In this document: positions 52,898 to 61,208 of the stretch, one piece after another
Numbering within the stretch: position 1 is the first letter of the stretch
How the letters are laid out: each line of letters opens with the position of its first letter
NCBI RefSeq assembly: GCF_010668395.1
Contig: NZ_WUEY01000008.1
Span: forward strand, 1-64,000
Length of the DNA stretch: 64,000 nucleotides
DNA from: Martinezella lusitana
GTDB taxonomy: Bacteria; Pseudomonadota; Alphaproteobacteria; Rhizobiales; Rhizobiaceae
Direction: 5' to 3'
The notes under the pieces: model-generated
The model's database searches: none
What the model saw: only the letters and a program-made list of their open reading frames with translations
Told to the model about the DNA's origin: nothing
Program-made: the position numbers and the translations under genes

Positions 52898-54430
52898 TCA
52901 GGCTACGGGCGAAAGCGATGCGGCGCCGAGAAGCTTGGTGACCGATAGATCGGCCGCCGGAATTTCCGCCACCACCTTGCCGGAATGGAACACGTAGGCG
53001 CGGTGGCAAATGGCCGTCACCTCCTCGAAATCGGTCGAGATCAGCAGCACGCTCAGGCCGTTCGACAGTGCGTCGGCCAACAATCGGTAGATCTCCGCCT
53101 TGGCGCCGATATCGACACCCGCGGTCGGATCCTCGAGAACGAGGACTTTCCCGCCGATGCGCATCCAGCGCGCCATCACCACCTTCTGCTGGTTGCCGCC
53201 GGACAGCGTTTCGATCGGCGCGGAGGGCAGGTTCGGCCGCAGCCGGACCCGGGCCCCCATGGTCTCCGCTTCCCGGTCCTCGGAGGCCGAAGAGCGCAGG
53301 CCGAAGAGGCTGCGGCCGGAGGCCACCGGGTTCAGGAACATGTTCTCGCGCACGCTCATGCCCTGGGCGACGGATTCGGCATTCCGGTCTCCCGCAACCA
53401 TCAGCACACCCTGGGAGATGGCATCGAGCGGATCGTGCGGGAGATAGGCGGCGCCCGAAAGGCGGATGGTGCCGGAGGTGACCTTTTCGGTGCCGAACAG
53501 CGCCTTGCCGATCGCGTCCTGCCCGGCGCCGCGCAAGCCGACGAGACCCACGACCTCACCGGTCTTCAGCGAAAGATCGACGGGCCCAACGGTCCCGATC
53601 GCGACGGCTTCGAGACTGAGGACGGTCCCGGCCCCGTCCGGCGCCGATGGGCGCACGAAGACCTGCTCGTGCGGCCGGCCTATGATCGACTGGATCAGGG
53701 AGCCGGCGTCTATCTCCGAGGTTTCGGCAGTCGTCGCGACAACGCCGTCACGCAGGACCACCACGCGGTCGCAGAGCGCATAGACTTCATCGAGGCGATG
53801 GGAGACATAGATCATTCCGACGCCGCGCGAACGCAGCCGCCGCAGCACGTCATGCAGCCTCTCGACCTCGGACTGCGGCAGGCTGGCCGTGGGTTCATCG
53901 AGAACGATCAGCTCGGCATTGCTGGCCAGAGCCCTGGCGATGGCGACGAGCGACTTGTCGGTGCGGCTCAGGCTTTCGATGCGGTCACCGGGATCGATCT
54001 CGCCGCCGATCTCGGCCAGCGCCCGGCTTGCGCGCTCGCGGCTGGCACGCCAGTCGATCAAGCCGAGGCGGCGCGGGTAGCGGGTGGCGAGCATCATGTT
54101 CTCGGCCACGGTCATCCAGGGGATCAGGCCGAGGTCCTGGTGGATGAACGCAACGGATCCGGCTTTGGTCGCGGCCGGGACGCTGTCGCCCTTGAAGCTC
54201 AGGGTGCCGGTATCGGCCTGATACACGCCGGCCATGATCTTGATGAGGGTGGATTTGCCTGCACCGTTCTCGCCCAGCAGCGCAACGATCTCGCCTCGGG
54301 ACACCGCGAACGAAACTTCGCGCAGCGCTATCGTGCCGCCGAACCTCTTGCCGACGCCCGAGACGTCCAGAAGCGTCTCCGAAGGGCGGCCTGAATGAGC
54401 CCCCGGCGGTGCGTAACCAAGACTGGACAT
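52898..54430 (-). CDS. Sugar-type ABC ATPase (two domains) with variant motifs
   Basis: A 510-residue double ATPase. Domain 1: Walker A GENGAGKST, signature LSRTDKSLVAIARAL in place of LSGGQ, Walker B LIVLDEPTASLP. Domain 2: LSGGNQQKVVMARWM and Walker B VLVLEDPTAGVD, where the Asp-Glu order is swapped (ED instead of DE). Both variants occur in a branch of rhizobial sugar ATPases, so they are probably functional. GGGGAGGA precedes the start; first gene of the operon. Confidence 0.87.
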   Translation of the reverse strand: MSSLGYAPPGAHSGRPSETLLDVSGVGKRFGGTIALREVSFAVSRGEIVALLGENGAGKSTLIKIMAGVYQADTGTLSFKGDSVPAATKAGSVAFIHQDLGLIPWMTVAENMMLATRYPRRLGLIDWRASRERASRALAEIGGEIDPGDRIESLSRTDKSLVAIARALASNAELIVLDEPTASLPQSEVERLHDVLRRLRSRGVGMIYVSHRLDEVYALCDRVVVLRDGVVATTAETSEIDAGSLIQSIIGRPHEQVFVRPSAPDGAGTVLSLEAVAIGTVGPVDLSLKTGEVVGLVGLRGAGQDAIGKALFGTEKVTSGTIRLSGAAYLPHDPLDAISQGVLMVAGDRNAESVAQGMSVRENMFLNPVASGRSLFGLRSSASEDREAETMGARVRLRPNLPSAPIETLSGGNQQKVVMARWMRIGGKVLVLEDPTAGVDIGAKAEIYRLLADALSNGLSVLLISTDFEEVTAICHRAYVFHSGKVVAEIPAADLSVTKLLGAASLSPVA

Positions 54431-54568
54431 GTTCGTTCCTCCCCGGAGCGGTTTTAGATTTTCTGCTCCTCACCACTTGCGACGCTGATCTTGTCACGTT
54501 AAACCAAGGCCGTCATTCGGAAATAGGCCAGCAATTTACTAATATCGGACAATCTCGCGGAGGACGAA

Positions 54569-55510
54569 ATGAAAGCAATGGAGCCTGAGGAAAGCTGTCC
54601 GCTAAGCGGTTCGGTAAAAGTGATGCAGCGCTTCGTTCTCGGGAGGCGGGACGAGCGCTTCGCGATTTCGCGCGCCCAGCCGTCCCATGCCGTGGAACTG
54701 AAGCTCTCCTCCTTCGATGCGAGTTCCGAGCGCGAATCCGGCGGCATGCTCGTTTGCGTTCACGATGGAGAGGCGAAGCTGTTTGGCGCCGCCGGCTGCT
54801 GGACCCTGCCGTCCGGCCACATGGTCTTCATACCCGCGGATCGCTCTTATCGTCTGGTGGCGACCGGTCCTGTGGAGCTGACACTGGTAAAATTCACCGG
54901 CGCCGAAGCGGTTTGGCATCATCCGGGCTGCTGGGCCGTCGCGATGCCGGCACTTGCCGTCGAGATGGCCTCCTTCGCGCGTCGCTGGGGCGTGGATCGC
55001 GATCCGGCCGACCAGGTCGCCAATGATTTCTTCCGTACGATGGGCCATCTCTTCGCGATCTGGTTCGATACCAGGCGCAAGATGTGGACCCCCTTCGGCA
55101 ACGGACCCGACATGGAGCGGGTCATCGAATTTGCGCGCGATCATCTCGAAACCGCGTCGCTGACAGATGCCGCCGCCGCGGTTGCGATGTCCGAGCGTAC
55201 CCTGCGCCGCCGCTTCAAGGACGAACTTGGCATCAGCTGGCGGGAATTTATCAACGAACTTCGCATGAGCGAGGCGATGCGCCTGCTGCGCCAAGGCAAT
55301 ATCAGCGTGACGGAGACGGCCTATGCCGTGGGCTTTAACAGCATCGGCGCCTTCACAGTCGCCTTTACAAGCTATACCGGATCGACGCCGGGTAGTTTCG
55401 TACGGCGGCACACGAAGGCCGGCCGGATCTCCGGCCGGGATGTGCATGACGGACAAGGCACCGCACCCCTATCGCTTCATGGAGAAGAACGCCGGCGACA
55501 GCACGCTTAG
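54569..55510 (+). CDS. AraC-family transcriptional regulator
   Basis: A 313-residue AraC protein. The N-terminal cupin-like ligand domain includes VCVHDGEAKLFGAAGCWTLPSGHMVFIPADRSYRLVATGP. The C-terminal double helix-turn-helix is SLTDAAAAVAMSERTLRRRFKDELGISWREFINELRMSEAMRLL and VTETAYAVGFNSIGAFTVAFTSYTGSTPGSF. It diverges from the sugar-type transporter operon over 138 bp and likely activates it. Confidence 0.9.
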   Translation: MKAMEPEESCPLSGSVKVMQRFVLGRRDERFAISRAQPSHAVELKLSSFDASSERESGGMLVCVHDGEAKLFGAAGCWTLPSGHMVFIPADRSYRLVATGPVELTLVKFTGAEAVWHHPGCWAVAMPALAVEMASFARRWGVDRDPADQVANDFFRTMGHLFAIWFDTRRKMWTPFGNGPDMERVIEFARDHLETASLTDAAAAVAMSERTLRRRFKDELGISWREFINELRMSEAMRLLRQGNISVTETAYAVGFNSIGAFTVAFTSYTGSTPGSFVRRHTKAGRISGRDVHDGQGTAPLSLHGEERRRQHA

Positions 55511-55512
55511 GT

Positions 55513-55893
55513 TCACTGCTGAGGCTGGTCGCGGAAAACGAGTTCGAGCAGGATGTCGGTCGGCGTTTGCACGAAGATGCGGCGCTCGCCGAGTTCCGGC
55601 AGATTCATGAGCGAATGAGGAATGCGCAGCGCCTCCACCTTGCCGAGCATTCCTTCGTAGTCGTCGAGGCGGAAGGCGACGTGGTCGATCGCCTCTCCAT
55701 CCCGTTTGACCGGCCCGCCACGGGCGGGAATAAGATGGACGATCGGCTCGCTGCCGGCATAAAGCCAATAGCCGGGGAAGGAAAAGGCCGGGCGATAACC
55801 GACCTTCAGGTCGAGAAGCGTCTCGAAGAAGGTGCGCGTCGCCTCAAGGTCGCGGGTCCGCAAGGTAACGTGGTCGAGCAGATACACCGTCAT
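55513..55893 (-). CDS. VOC-family (glyoxalase/dioxygenase-like) protein
   Basis: A 126-residue vicinal-oxygen-chelate protein: LDHVTLRTRDLEATRTFFETLLDL at the start, PIVHLIPARGG, AIDHVAFRLDDYEGM and ILLELVFRD. Metal ligands are likely His8, His in IVHL and Glu near the end. ATG at 55893 overlaps the stop of the epimerase-like gene. Could be a lactoylglutathione-lyase-like or fosfomycin/dioxygenase-like enzyme. Confidence 0.85.
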   Translation of the reverse strand: MTVYLLDHVTLRTRDLEATRTFFETLLDLKVGYRPAFSFPGYWLYAGSEPIVHLIPARGGPVKRDGEAIDHVAFRLDDYEGMLGKVEALRIPHSLMNLPELGERRIFVQTPTDILLELVFRDQPQQ

Positions 55894-56801
55894 GCCGCAG
55901 CTCCCGTTTGTGCAAACACCTTGAACCAGTCGGGCAGCGATGGCCCCTTTGGCTGCCATCCCAGACGACGGGCGTTGAGCGCATTGACGTAGCTGTTGGA
56001 AGCGACGCCGAGCCTGGCGCTTTCACCGAATTGGCGGATGATGTCTGCCACCGGAACGCTCACCGTCCGGCCGTCGAGTTCAGGCAGGGCGCCGATCATC
56101 TCCGCGATTTCCCTAAAGGAGTTGTATCCGTTCTCGGCAAAGAAAAACGAGCCGCCGGGCGCCTTCTCGAGCACCAGCAGGTAGAGGCTCGCGAGATCGT
56201 CGATGTGCACGTTCGAATAGACGTTCAGGCCCTTGCCGAAATAGACGCCGGCGCCGTTCTGGCGCGAGAGGCCGATGAGCTTGGGAATCTGATCGCTGTG
56301 GGGTTGTATGCCGTGGCCCGCGCCGTAGATCATCCCGGGGCAGATGACGATCGTGCGAACGCCCTTTTCGATCGCTGCCTGCCGCACATAACGGTTCAAG
56401 TCGACGCGGGAGCGCCGGTGGGGAACAGGTTCGAAATAGTCGTCCTCGGCGAGCGGCACTTCGGCGGCATATTCGCCATCGGCATGGTCGGTAACGATCG
56501 AGGATCCGGAGGTGTGGATCAAAGGCTTGCCGCTGCGCTCGAGCGCGGTGACGAGCGTGATCACCGAGCCCGCGTGATCGGCGTTGGCAGAGTGGATGAC
56601 CGCGTCGGCCGCTTGCGCAAGTGCCGTCAGCTTCTCGGCGTCGTCGAGTTCGCCGACGACGGCATCGATCCCGCGCGCCTTCAGCAAAGGGACGTCCTTC
56701 TCCGATCGCACCAATCCGACAATGGTGTGGCCGGCGGTTTTGAGGCCCTCGGCGACCGAGCCGCCGATGTAGCCGGCCGCTCCCGTGACAAAGATCTTCA
56801 T
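55890..56801 (-). CDS. NAD(P)-dependent epimerase/NmrA-like dehydrogenase
   Basis: A 303-residue extended SDR: KIFVTGAAGYIGGSVAEGLK (nucleotide-binding), HTSGSSIVTDHADGEYAAEVP, ICPGMIYGAGHGIQ. The YxxxK position is not evident; RYVRQA may supply it. It is the first gene of a two-gene unit with the VOC protein, controlled across the divergent gap by the TetR regulator. Confidence 0.83.
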   Translation of the reverse strand: MKIFVTGAAGYIGGSVAEGLKTAGHTIVGLVRSEKDVPLLKARGIDAVVGELDDAEKLTALAQAADAVIHSANADHAGSVITLVTALERSGKPLIHTSGSSIVTDHADGEYAAEVPLAEDDYFEPVPHRRSRVDLNRYVRQAAIEKGVRTIVICPGMIYGAGHGIQPHSDQIPKLIGLSRQNGAGVYFGKGLNVYSNVHIDDLASLYLLVLEKAPGGSFFFAENGYNSFREIAEMIGALPELDGRTVSVPVADIIRQFGESARLGVASNSYVNALNARRLGWQPKGPSLPDWFKVFAQTGAAA

Positions 56802-56867
56802 GATGTTCCTTTCGCGCGCCGTTCCTGTCTTGTCTCGGCGGCGGCTTGACTATAGTGTCGACTAAAT

Positions 56868-56908
56868 GACAGCGGTCGCTGTCGTTTGTGCGACAGTGAT
56901 TACTGTCG
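56868..56908. promoter_or_regulatory. Two tandem TetR-type operators
   Basis: GACAGCG/CGCTGTC (56868-56883, 2-bp spacer) and CGACAGT/ACTGTCG (56891-56908, 4-bp spacer) are perfect palindromes with a common GACAG/CTGTC core, centres 24 bp apart. They lie between the divergent epimerase and TetR genes, in the expected operator position. Confidence 0.65.
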
Positions 56909-56937
56909 AATTGAATGTCAAGAGGGTCATGTGTCCT

Positions 56938-57585
56938 ATGGTCAAGACTTGGTCGGCCGATAATCCCAAGGCTGCGTTGATGGAACGCAAGCGCGCGCTC
57001 ATCGTCGACGCCGCGTTGAAGGCGTTTCTGGATTCCGGCTACGCCGAAGCCTCGGTCAATCATATCGCGGCGGAGGCGGGGGTCTCGATCAAGACCCTTT
57101 ATCGGCATTTTGACAGCAAAGACGACCTCTTCAGCGCGGTCATGCAGGCGGCCTGCGACCAGCCGCTCGGTCCGCATGCACCCATTCAGGACGGGACGCC
57201 AGCCTGGTATGATCTTCCTCCTGACGAGGCATTGCCGATAGCCGGTGAAGAGTACCTTCGGCACGTCCTGTCTCGCACACAGCTTGCGCTCTATCGCGTG
57301 GTTGCGCGCGAGGCCGATCGCTTCCCCGATCTGGGCCGCAGATACCAGGAGCAGACGAGTGGCAGCATATATGCGCAGTTTGTCCGCTATCTCGAGCTTT
57401 GGGCCGAGCGCGAGGATTGGCGCCTCGTCGATAAGCGCCGCGCCGCCCAAACATTCGCCGCTCTTCTCAAGGCCGGGATCTTCGACGAGGCTCTTCTAGG
57501 CCTGGGCGTGGCGTCGCCGCAGGAGATTGCAGAGCGGGCGGAGAGGGCTTCCCGTGAGATACTGCTACTCCTAAAGGCCCGGTAG
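56938..57585 (+). CDS. TetR-family transcriptional regulator
   Basis: A 215-residue TetR protein with helix-turn-helix ILIVDAALKAFLDSGYAEASVNHIAAEAGVSIKTLYRHFDSKDDLF-like order near residues 20-65 and a helical effector domain. The ATG at 56938 is chosen; an in-frame ATG at 56929 is closer to AGAGGG but spaced too tightly. Starts further upstream would overlap the operators. It likely represses itself and the divergent epimerase/VOC unit. Confidence 0.88.
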   Translation: MVKTWSADNPKAALMERKRALIVDAALKAFLDSGYAEASVNHIAAEAGVSIKTLYRHFDSKDDLFSAVMQAACDQPLGPHAPIQDGTPAWYDLPPDEALPIAGEEYLRHVLSRTQLALYRVVAREADRFPDLGRRYQEQTSGSIYAQFVRYLELWAEREDWRLVDKRRAAQTFAALLKAGIFDEALLGLGVASPQEIAERAERASREILLLLKAR

Positions 57586-57690
57586 AATCATACCTGCGCG
57601 GCCGCCAGATCGGCGATTTCGCATCAGGCAGCCATCCGCGCCATGTCCCTTTGCCGTGCGGAGGACGGAGCGCTGCTCTGAAGAGTGCTT

Positions 57691-58548
57691 CTATGCACGC
57701 ACCGCATCGAGAACGGCCTGGACAAGGCGGCTCGATCGAACATTCCGCGGCCGCAGCAACCCGATTTCGCGATGCGGGGCATTTCTCAGCGGCAGCCGCG
57801 CAACTCGCAGGTTGTCGAAAAGCGAGGAGCGCCAGTCGGGCATCAGCGATACGCCCAATCCCGCTTCCACCATGACCGCGATCGCCTCCAAGGAGTCCAG
57901 CTCAAGCCATTCACGCGGCAGGATGCGGAGCGACTGGAGATAGGTATCCGCCAGGCGCCCGCCCCAATTGCTTCTGTCGTAGCGGATGAACGGCTGCTCG
58001 CGCAGCAATTGATCGGCGGGTGTTTCTGCGAATTCCGGCGGCGCCAGCAGAACAAACGGCTCCGAGCGGATCAGATCCCACTGCAATGTCTTCGGTATGG
58101 GGAAGGGCGGCTTGACGAGGATTGCAGCATCGATCTTCTCTTCCAGAAGCCCGTTGTAAAGCTCTGCGGACGTGCCGGGCAACAGGAAGATGTCTACGCC
58201 GGGAATGGTGTCGAAAACCCGCCGTAACCCACCGGGAAGCAGCCCCGTCAACGCCGTCGAGATTGCCCCGAGGCGCAGTTCGCCGAATGCCTGGTCGTCG
58301 TGCGCCAGACTTTTCAGCTCTCTGACCTCCGACAGGACCCGCCTGCTCTTTTCCATGATGGCGAGGCCAGCCTGCGTGGGTTTCACGCGCCTTCCGGAGC
58401 GCGCGAGAAGCGGCAGGCCGATTTCATCTTCCAAGGCTTGAATGCGCTGCGCGATGCCGGCCGGCGTCACGCCAAGCCGTCGCGACGCTTCCGCCAGCGA
58501 GCCATGCTGGGCGACCATCAGGAAGGTTTCGAGGAAGCGCGTTTCCAT
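57691..58548 (-). CDS. LysR-family transcriptional regulator
   Basis: A 285-residue LysR protein. Helix-turn-helix: LVAQHGSLAEASRRLGVTPAGIAQRIQALEDEIG-type pattern in residues 10-45, then LLARSGRRVKPTQAG. Alternative start ATG at 58554 is 6 bp upstream; both have poor ribosome sites. It diverges from the SDR/RraA/DapA operon and is its probable regulator. Confidence 0.88.
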   Translation of the reverse strand: METRFLETFLMVAQHGSLAEASRRLGVTPAGIAQRIQALEDEIGLPLLARSGRRVKPTQAGLAIMEKSRRVLSEVRELKSLAHDDQAFGELRLGAISTALTGLLPGGLRRVFDTIPGVDIFLLPGTSAELYNGLLEEKIDAAILVKPPFPIPKTLQWDLIRSEPFVLLAPPEFAETPADQLLREQPFIRYDRSNWGGRLADTYLQSLRILPREWLELDSLEAIAVMVEAGLGVSLMPDWRSSLFDNLRVARLPLRNAPHREIGLLRPRNVRSSRLVQAVLDAVRA

Positions 58549-58573
58549 AATCATATTTTCTATCGTCTGAAAG

Positions 58574-58599
58574 AACAAAAAGGAAGGTTTTCTTTTGTT
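58574..58599. promoter_or_regulatory. Inverted repeat in divergent LysR/SDR promoter
   Basis: AACAAAA (58574-58580) and TTTTGTT (58593-58599), 12 bp apart, in the 91-bp gap between the divergent genes. A suitable LysR binding dyad with the usual spacing, but the arms are A/T-only apart from one C/G pair. Confidence 0.4.
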
Positions 58600-58639
58600 T
58601 TCGAGCGGTCATAGTAGCCCCGAACCATTGGAGGAAGAG

Positions 58640-59425
58640 TTGGATCTTCAGTTGAACAACAAGACGGCACTTGTCTTCGGCGCCGGCGGCGGCCTTGGCG
58701 GGGCAATTGCAAAATCGCTGGCGGCCGAGGGTGCTTCCGTCGTCGTCGCGGATATAAACGAAGAGAGCGCGAGAGTGACTGCGGATGCCATCGCGGCCGA
58801 AGGCGGCAAGGCGATTGCGCTCTCATGGGATATCGCCGACCTGTCGTTGATCGGCGGGAAGCTCGATGAAATCGGCAAGGCATTCGGCCCAGTCGACATT
58901 CTGGTCAACAATACCGGCGGACCGCCGCCGACGACGGCTGCGGGACAATCGCCGGCAGAGTGGTCGAAATATTTCGACATGATGGTCAGGTCCGTCATCG
59001 CCGTCACGGATGCCGTTCTTCCGTCCATGCGCGAGCGCAAGTGGGGCCGCATCATCACGTCGACGTCGTCGGGCGTCGTCGCACCGATCGCCAATCTCGG
59101 AATATCAAACAGCCTGCGCCTTGCGCTGGTGGGCTGGTCGAAGACCCTCGCGCGCGAAATCGGCCGCGACGGCATCACGGCCAACGTCGTCTTGCCGGGC
59201 CGCATTGCGACCCAGCGCATCGTTTTTCTCGACGAGCAGAAGGCGAAGCGCGAGAACAGGCCGGTGGCGGATGTCACCGCCGAGAGCACCGGCTCCATTC
59301 CGGTCGGACGCTATGGCGATCCGAAGGAATATGGCGACACGGTCGCTTTTCTCGCCAGCCCGCGCGCATCCTATATCACCGGCTCCATCATCCGCATCGA
59401 TGGCGGCCTGATCGGCAGCATCTGA
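58640..59425 (+). CDS. Short-chain dehydrogenase without canonical YxxxK
   Basis: A 261-residue classical SDR. The start is TTG at 58640, chosen because GGAGG sits 5 bp upstream. NAD(P) loop GAGGGLGGAIAKSL, NNTGG and the STSSGVVAP catalytic-Ser segment are present. At the place of YxxxK the sequence reads SNSLR, so Tyr is replaced by Ser and Lys by Arg. A branch of SDRs with such changes exists; catalysis must differ or the protein may be a binding partner. First gene of a three-gene operon. Confidence 0.85.
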   Translation: MDLQLNNKTALVFGAGGGLGGAIAKSLAAEGASVVVADINEESARVTADAIAAEGGKAIALSWDIADLSLIGGKLDEIGKAFGPVDILVNNTGGPPPTTAAGQSPAEWSKYFDMMVRSVIAVTDAVLPSMRERKWGRIITSTSSGVVAPIANLGISNSLRLALVGWSKTLAREIGRDGITANVVLPGRIATQRIVFLDEQKAKRENRPVADVTAESTGSIPVGRYGDPKEYGDTVAFLASPRASYITGSIIRIDGGLIGSI

Positions 59426-59442
59426 AAGAAAGCGAGGTCTTC

Positions 59443-60150
59443 ATGTCACTCGATCCCCGCACGGTTGAACTACTGCAGGGCATTTCAACGGCGACATTGA
59501 CGACGGTTCTGTTGAAAAAAGGGCTGCGCAATGTCTGGATGCGCGGCACAAAGCCGTTGAAGGCGGGCCAGGGGCGTGTCGTCGGCAAGGCATTCACGCT
59601 GCGGTTCATTCCTGCCCGCGAAGACCTTGCCACGCCCGCCAACTGGGCTTCGCCGATCTCGACCCGCGCCGCCATCGAAGCAATGCCCGAGGGCTGCATC
59701 GCGGTGGCGGATGCGATGGGGACCGTCGACGCCGGTATCTTCGGCGATATCCTCTGCGCCAGAATGGCGAAACGCAATGTTGCCGGTCTGGTGACCGACG
59801 GTGTGATGCGCGATGCCGAGGGCGTTCTCGCAAGCGGCATGAAGGTGTGGTGCAACGGCGTGGCCGCGCCGCCTTCGGTTGCCGGCCTGACATTCGTCGG
59901 CTGGCAGGAACCGATCAACTGCGGTGGTGTCGCCGTCTTCCCGGATGATATCGTCGTGGTCGACGAAGACGGGGCGGTCCTCATTCCGGCGGCATTTCTG
60001 GAACACGTTATCGCCGAGGCTCCCGAGCAGGAGCGTATGGAAGCGTGGATCATGCGTGAGGTCGATCGAGGCGTACCGCTTCCGGGCCTCTATCCGATGA
60101 ATGCAGAAACGAAGGCCAGATATCAGGCCTGGAAGGACAGCCAGCAATGA
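59443..60150 (+). CDS. RraA-like protein (HMG/CHA aldolase family)
   Basis: A 235-residue RraA-fold protein. AGIFGDILCARMAKRNVAGLVTDGVMRDAEG contains the G-D and D-G-x-x-R-D active-site residues of 4-hydroxy-4-methyl-2-oxoglutarate/4-carboxy-4-hydroxy-2-oxoadipate aldolases. The ATG at 59443 gives normal length; a longer frame overlaps the SDR gene. The stop overlaps the DapA-like start. Likely an aldolase or decarboxylase for a hydroxy-oxo acid, not a ribonuclease regulator. Confidence 0.85.
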   Translation: MSLDPRTVELLQGISTATLTTVLLKKGLRNVWMRGTKPLKAGQGRVVGKAFTLRFIPAREDLATPANWASPISTRAAIEAMPEGCIAVADAMGTVDAGIFGDILCARMAKRNVAGLVTDGVMRDAEGVLASGMKVWCNGVAAPPSVAGLTFVGWQEPINCGGVAVFPDDIVVVDEDGAVLIPAAFLEHVIAEAPEQERMEAWIMREVDRGVPLPGLYPMNAETKARYQAWKDSQQ

Positions 60151-61073
60151 CGTTCAGCACCGAATCCAAAGGCGTCTATGCGATCGCGACAACGCCGTTC
60201 TTCGAGGACGGCTCGATCGACTTCAATTCGATCGACAGGCAGACGGACTTTTACGAGGAAAGCGGCTGCACCGGTGTTACGATCCTGGGCATCATGGGGG
60301 AAGCCCCGAAGATGGAACCGGAAGAGAGTAGGGCCATCGTCAAGCGGGTCGTCGCCCGCGCGAGGATTCCCGTCATCGTTGGCGTCTCGGCGCCGGGTTT
60401 CGCGGGGATGCGCTCCCTGGCGCGAGACTCGATGGACATGGGTGCGGCAGGCGTGATGATCGCGCCGCCGCCGGCGCTGCGGACGGACGACCAGATCGTC
60501 AATTATTTCGCCGGCGCCGTCGAAGCCGTCGGCGAAGACGTGCCGTGGGTCCTTCAGGACTATCCGCTCACCTTGACCGTCGTCATGGCGCCCGGTGTGA
60601 TCGCGAAAATCATGACCAACCATAAATCATGCCTGATGCTGAAGCACGAAGACTGGCCGGGTCTGGAGAAGATTTCGACGCTGCGCGCAATGCAGAAGGC
60701 TGGCACGTTGCGCGACTTCTCGATCCTGTGCGGCAATGGCGGTCTCTTTCTCGATTTCGAGCCCGAGCGCGGCGCCGATGGAGCCATGACCGGCTATGGC
60801 TTCCCGGACATGCTCACCGAACTGATGGCATTGTCCGCCGCCGGCAAAAGGGACGAGGCGCACGACCTGTTCGATGCCCATCTGCCGCTGATCCGCTACG
60901 AGCAGCAGCTCGGTATCGGCCTTGCCGTCCGCAAGCATGTGCTCAAGCGGCGCGGCGTGATTGCCACCGACGCGCAACGCAAGCCGGCGCAGATGCTGAC
61001 GCCGGCCGCGAGAGCCGAGGTCGACTATCTCCTTGCCCGCGTCGGCAGGCGCGACGAACGGGCAGCGCTTTAA
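60147..61073 (+). CDS. Dihydrodipicolinate synthase/N-acetylneuraminate lyase-family aldolase
   Basis: A 308-residue DapA-family class I aldolase: IATTPFFEDGSIDFNSIDRQTDFY, GVTILGIMGEAPKM, VLQDYPLT (catalytic Tyr) and CLMLKHED (Schiff-base Lys). It probably cleaves or dehydrates a pyruvate-type sugar acid; the second active-site pattern is not that of true DapA. Coupled by ATGA to the RraA-like gene, so the two aldolase-type steps belong to one pathway. Confidence 0.88.
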   Translation: MTFSTESKGVYAIATTPFFEDGSIDFNSIDRQTDFYEESGCTGVTILGIMGEAPKMEPEESRAIVKRVVARARIPVIVGVSAPGFAGMRSLARDSMDMGAAGVMIAPPPALRTDDQIVNYFAGAVEAVGEDVPWVLQDYPLTLTVVMAPGVIAKIMTNHKSCLMLKHEDWPGLEKISTLRAMQKAGTLRDFSILCGNGGLFLDFEPERGADGAMTGYGFPDMLTELMALSAAGKRDEAHDLFDAHLPLIRYEQQLGIGLAVRKHVLKRRGVIATDAQRKPAQMLTPAARAEVDYLLARVGRRDERAAL

Positions 61074-61208
61074 CCGAAGCCGCCGCCGAGCAGGAAAGCC
61101 GTTCTCCGATCTCGACGTTCGCATGTTTCCAGGCAGAGGCGCGGGCGTTTCGCCTCGGCTGCGTGCCAGCGCGACAAAGGAATCGGGCAACCGGTCCGGC
61201 GGCAGACG

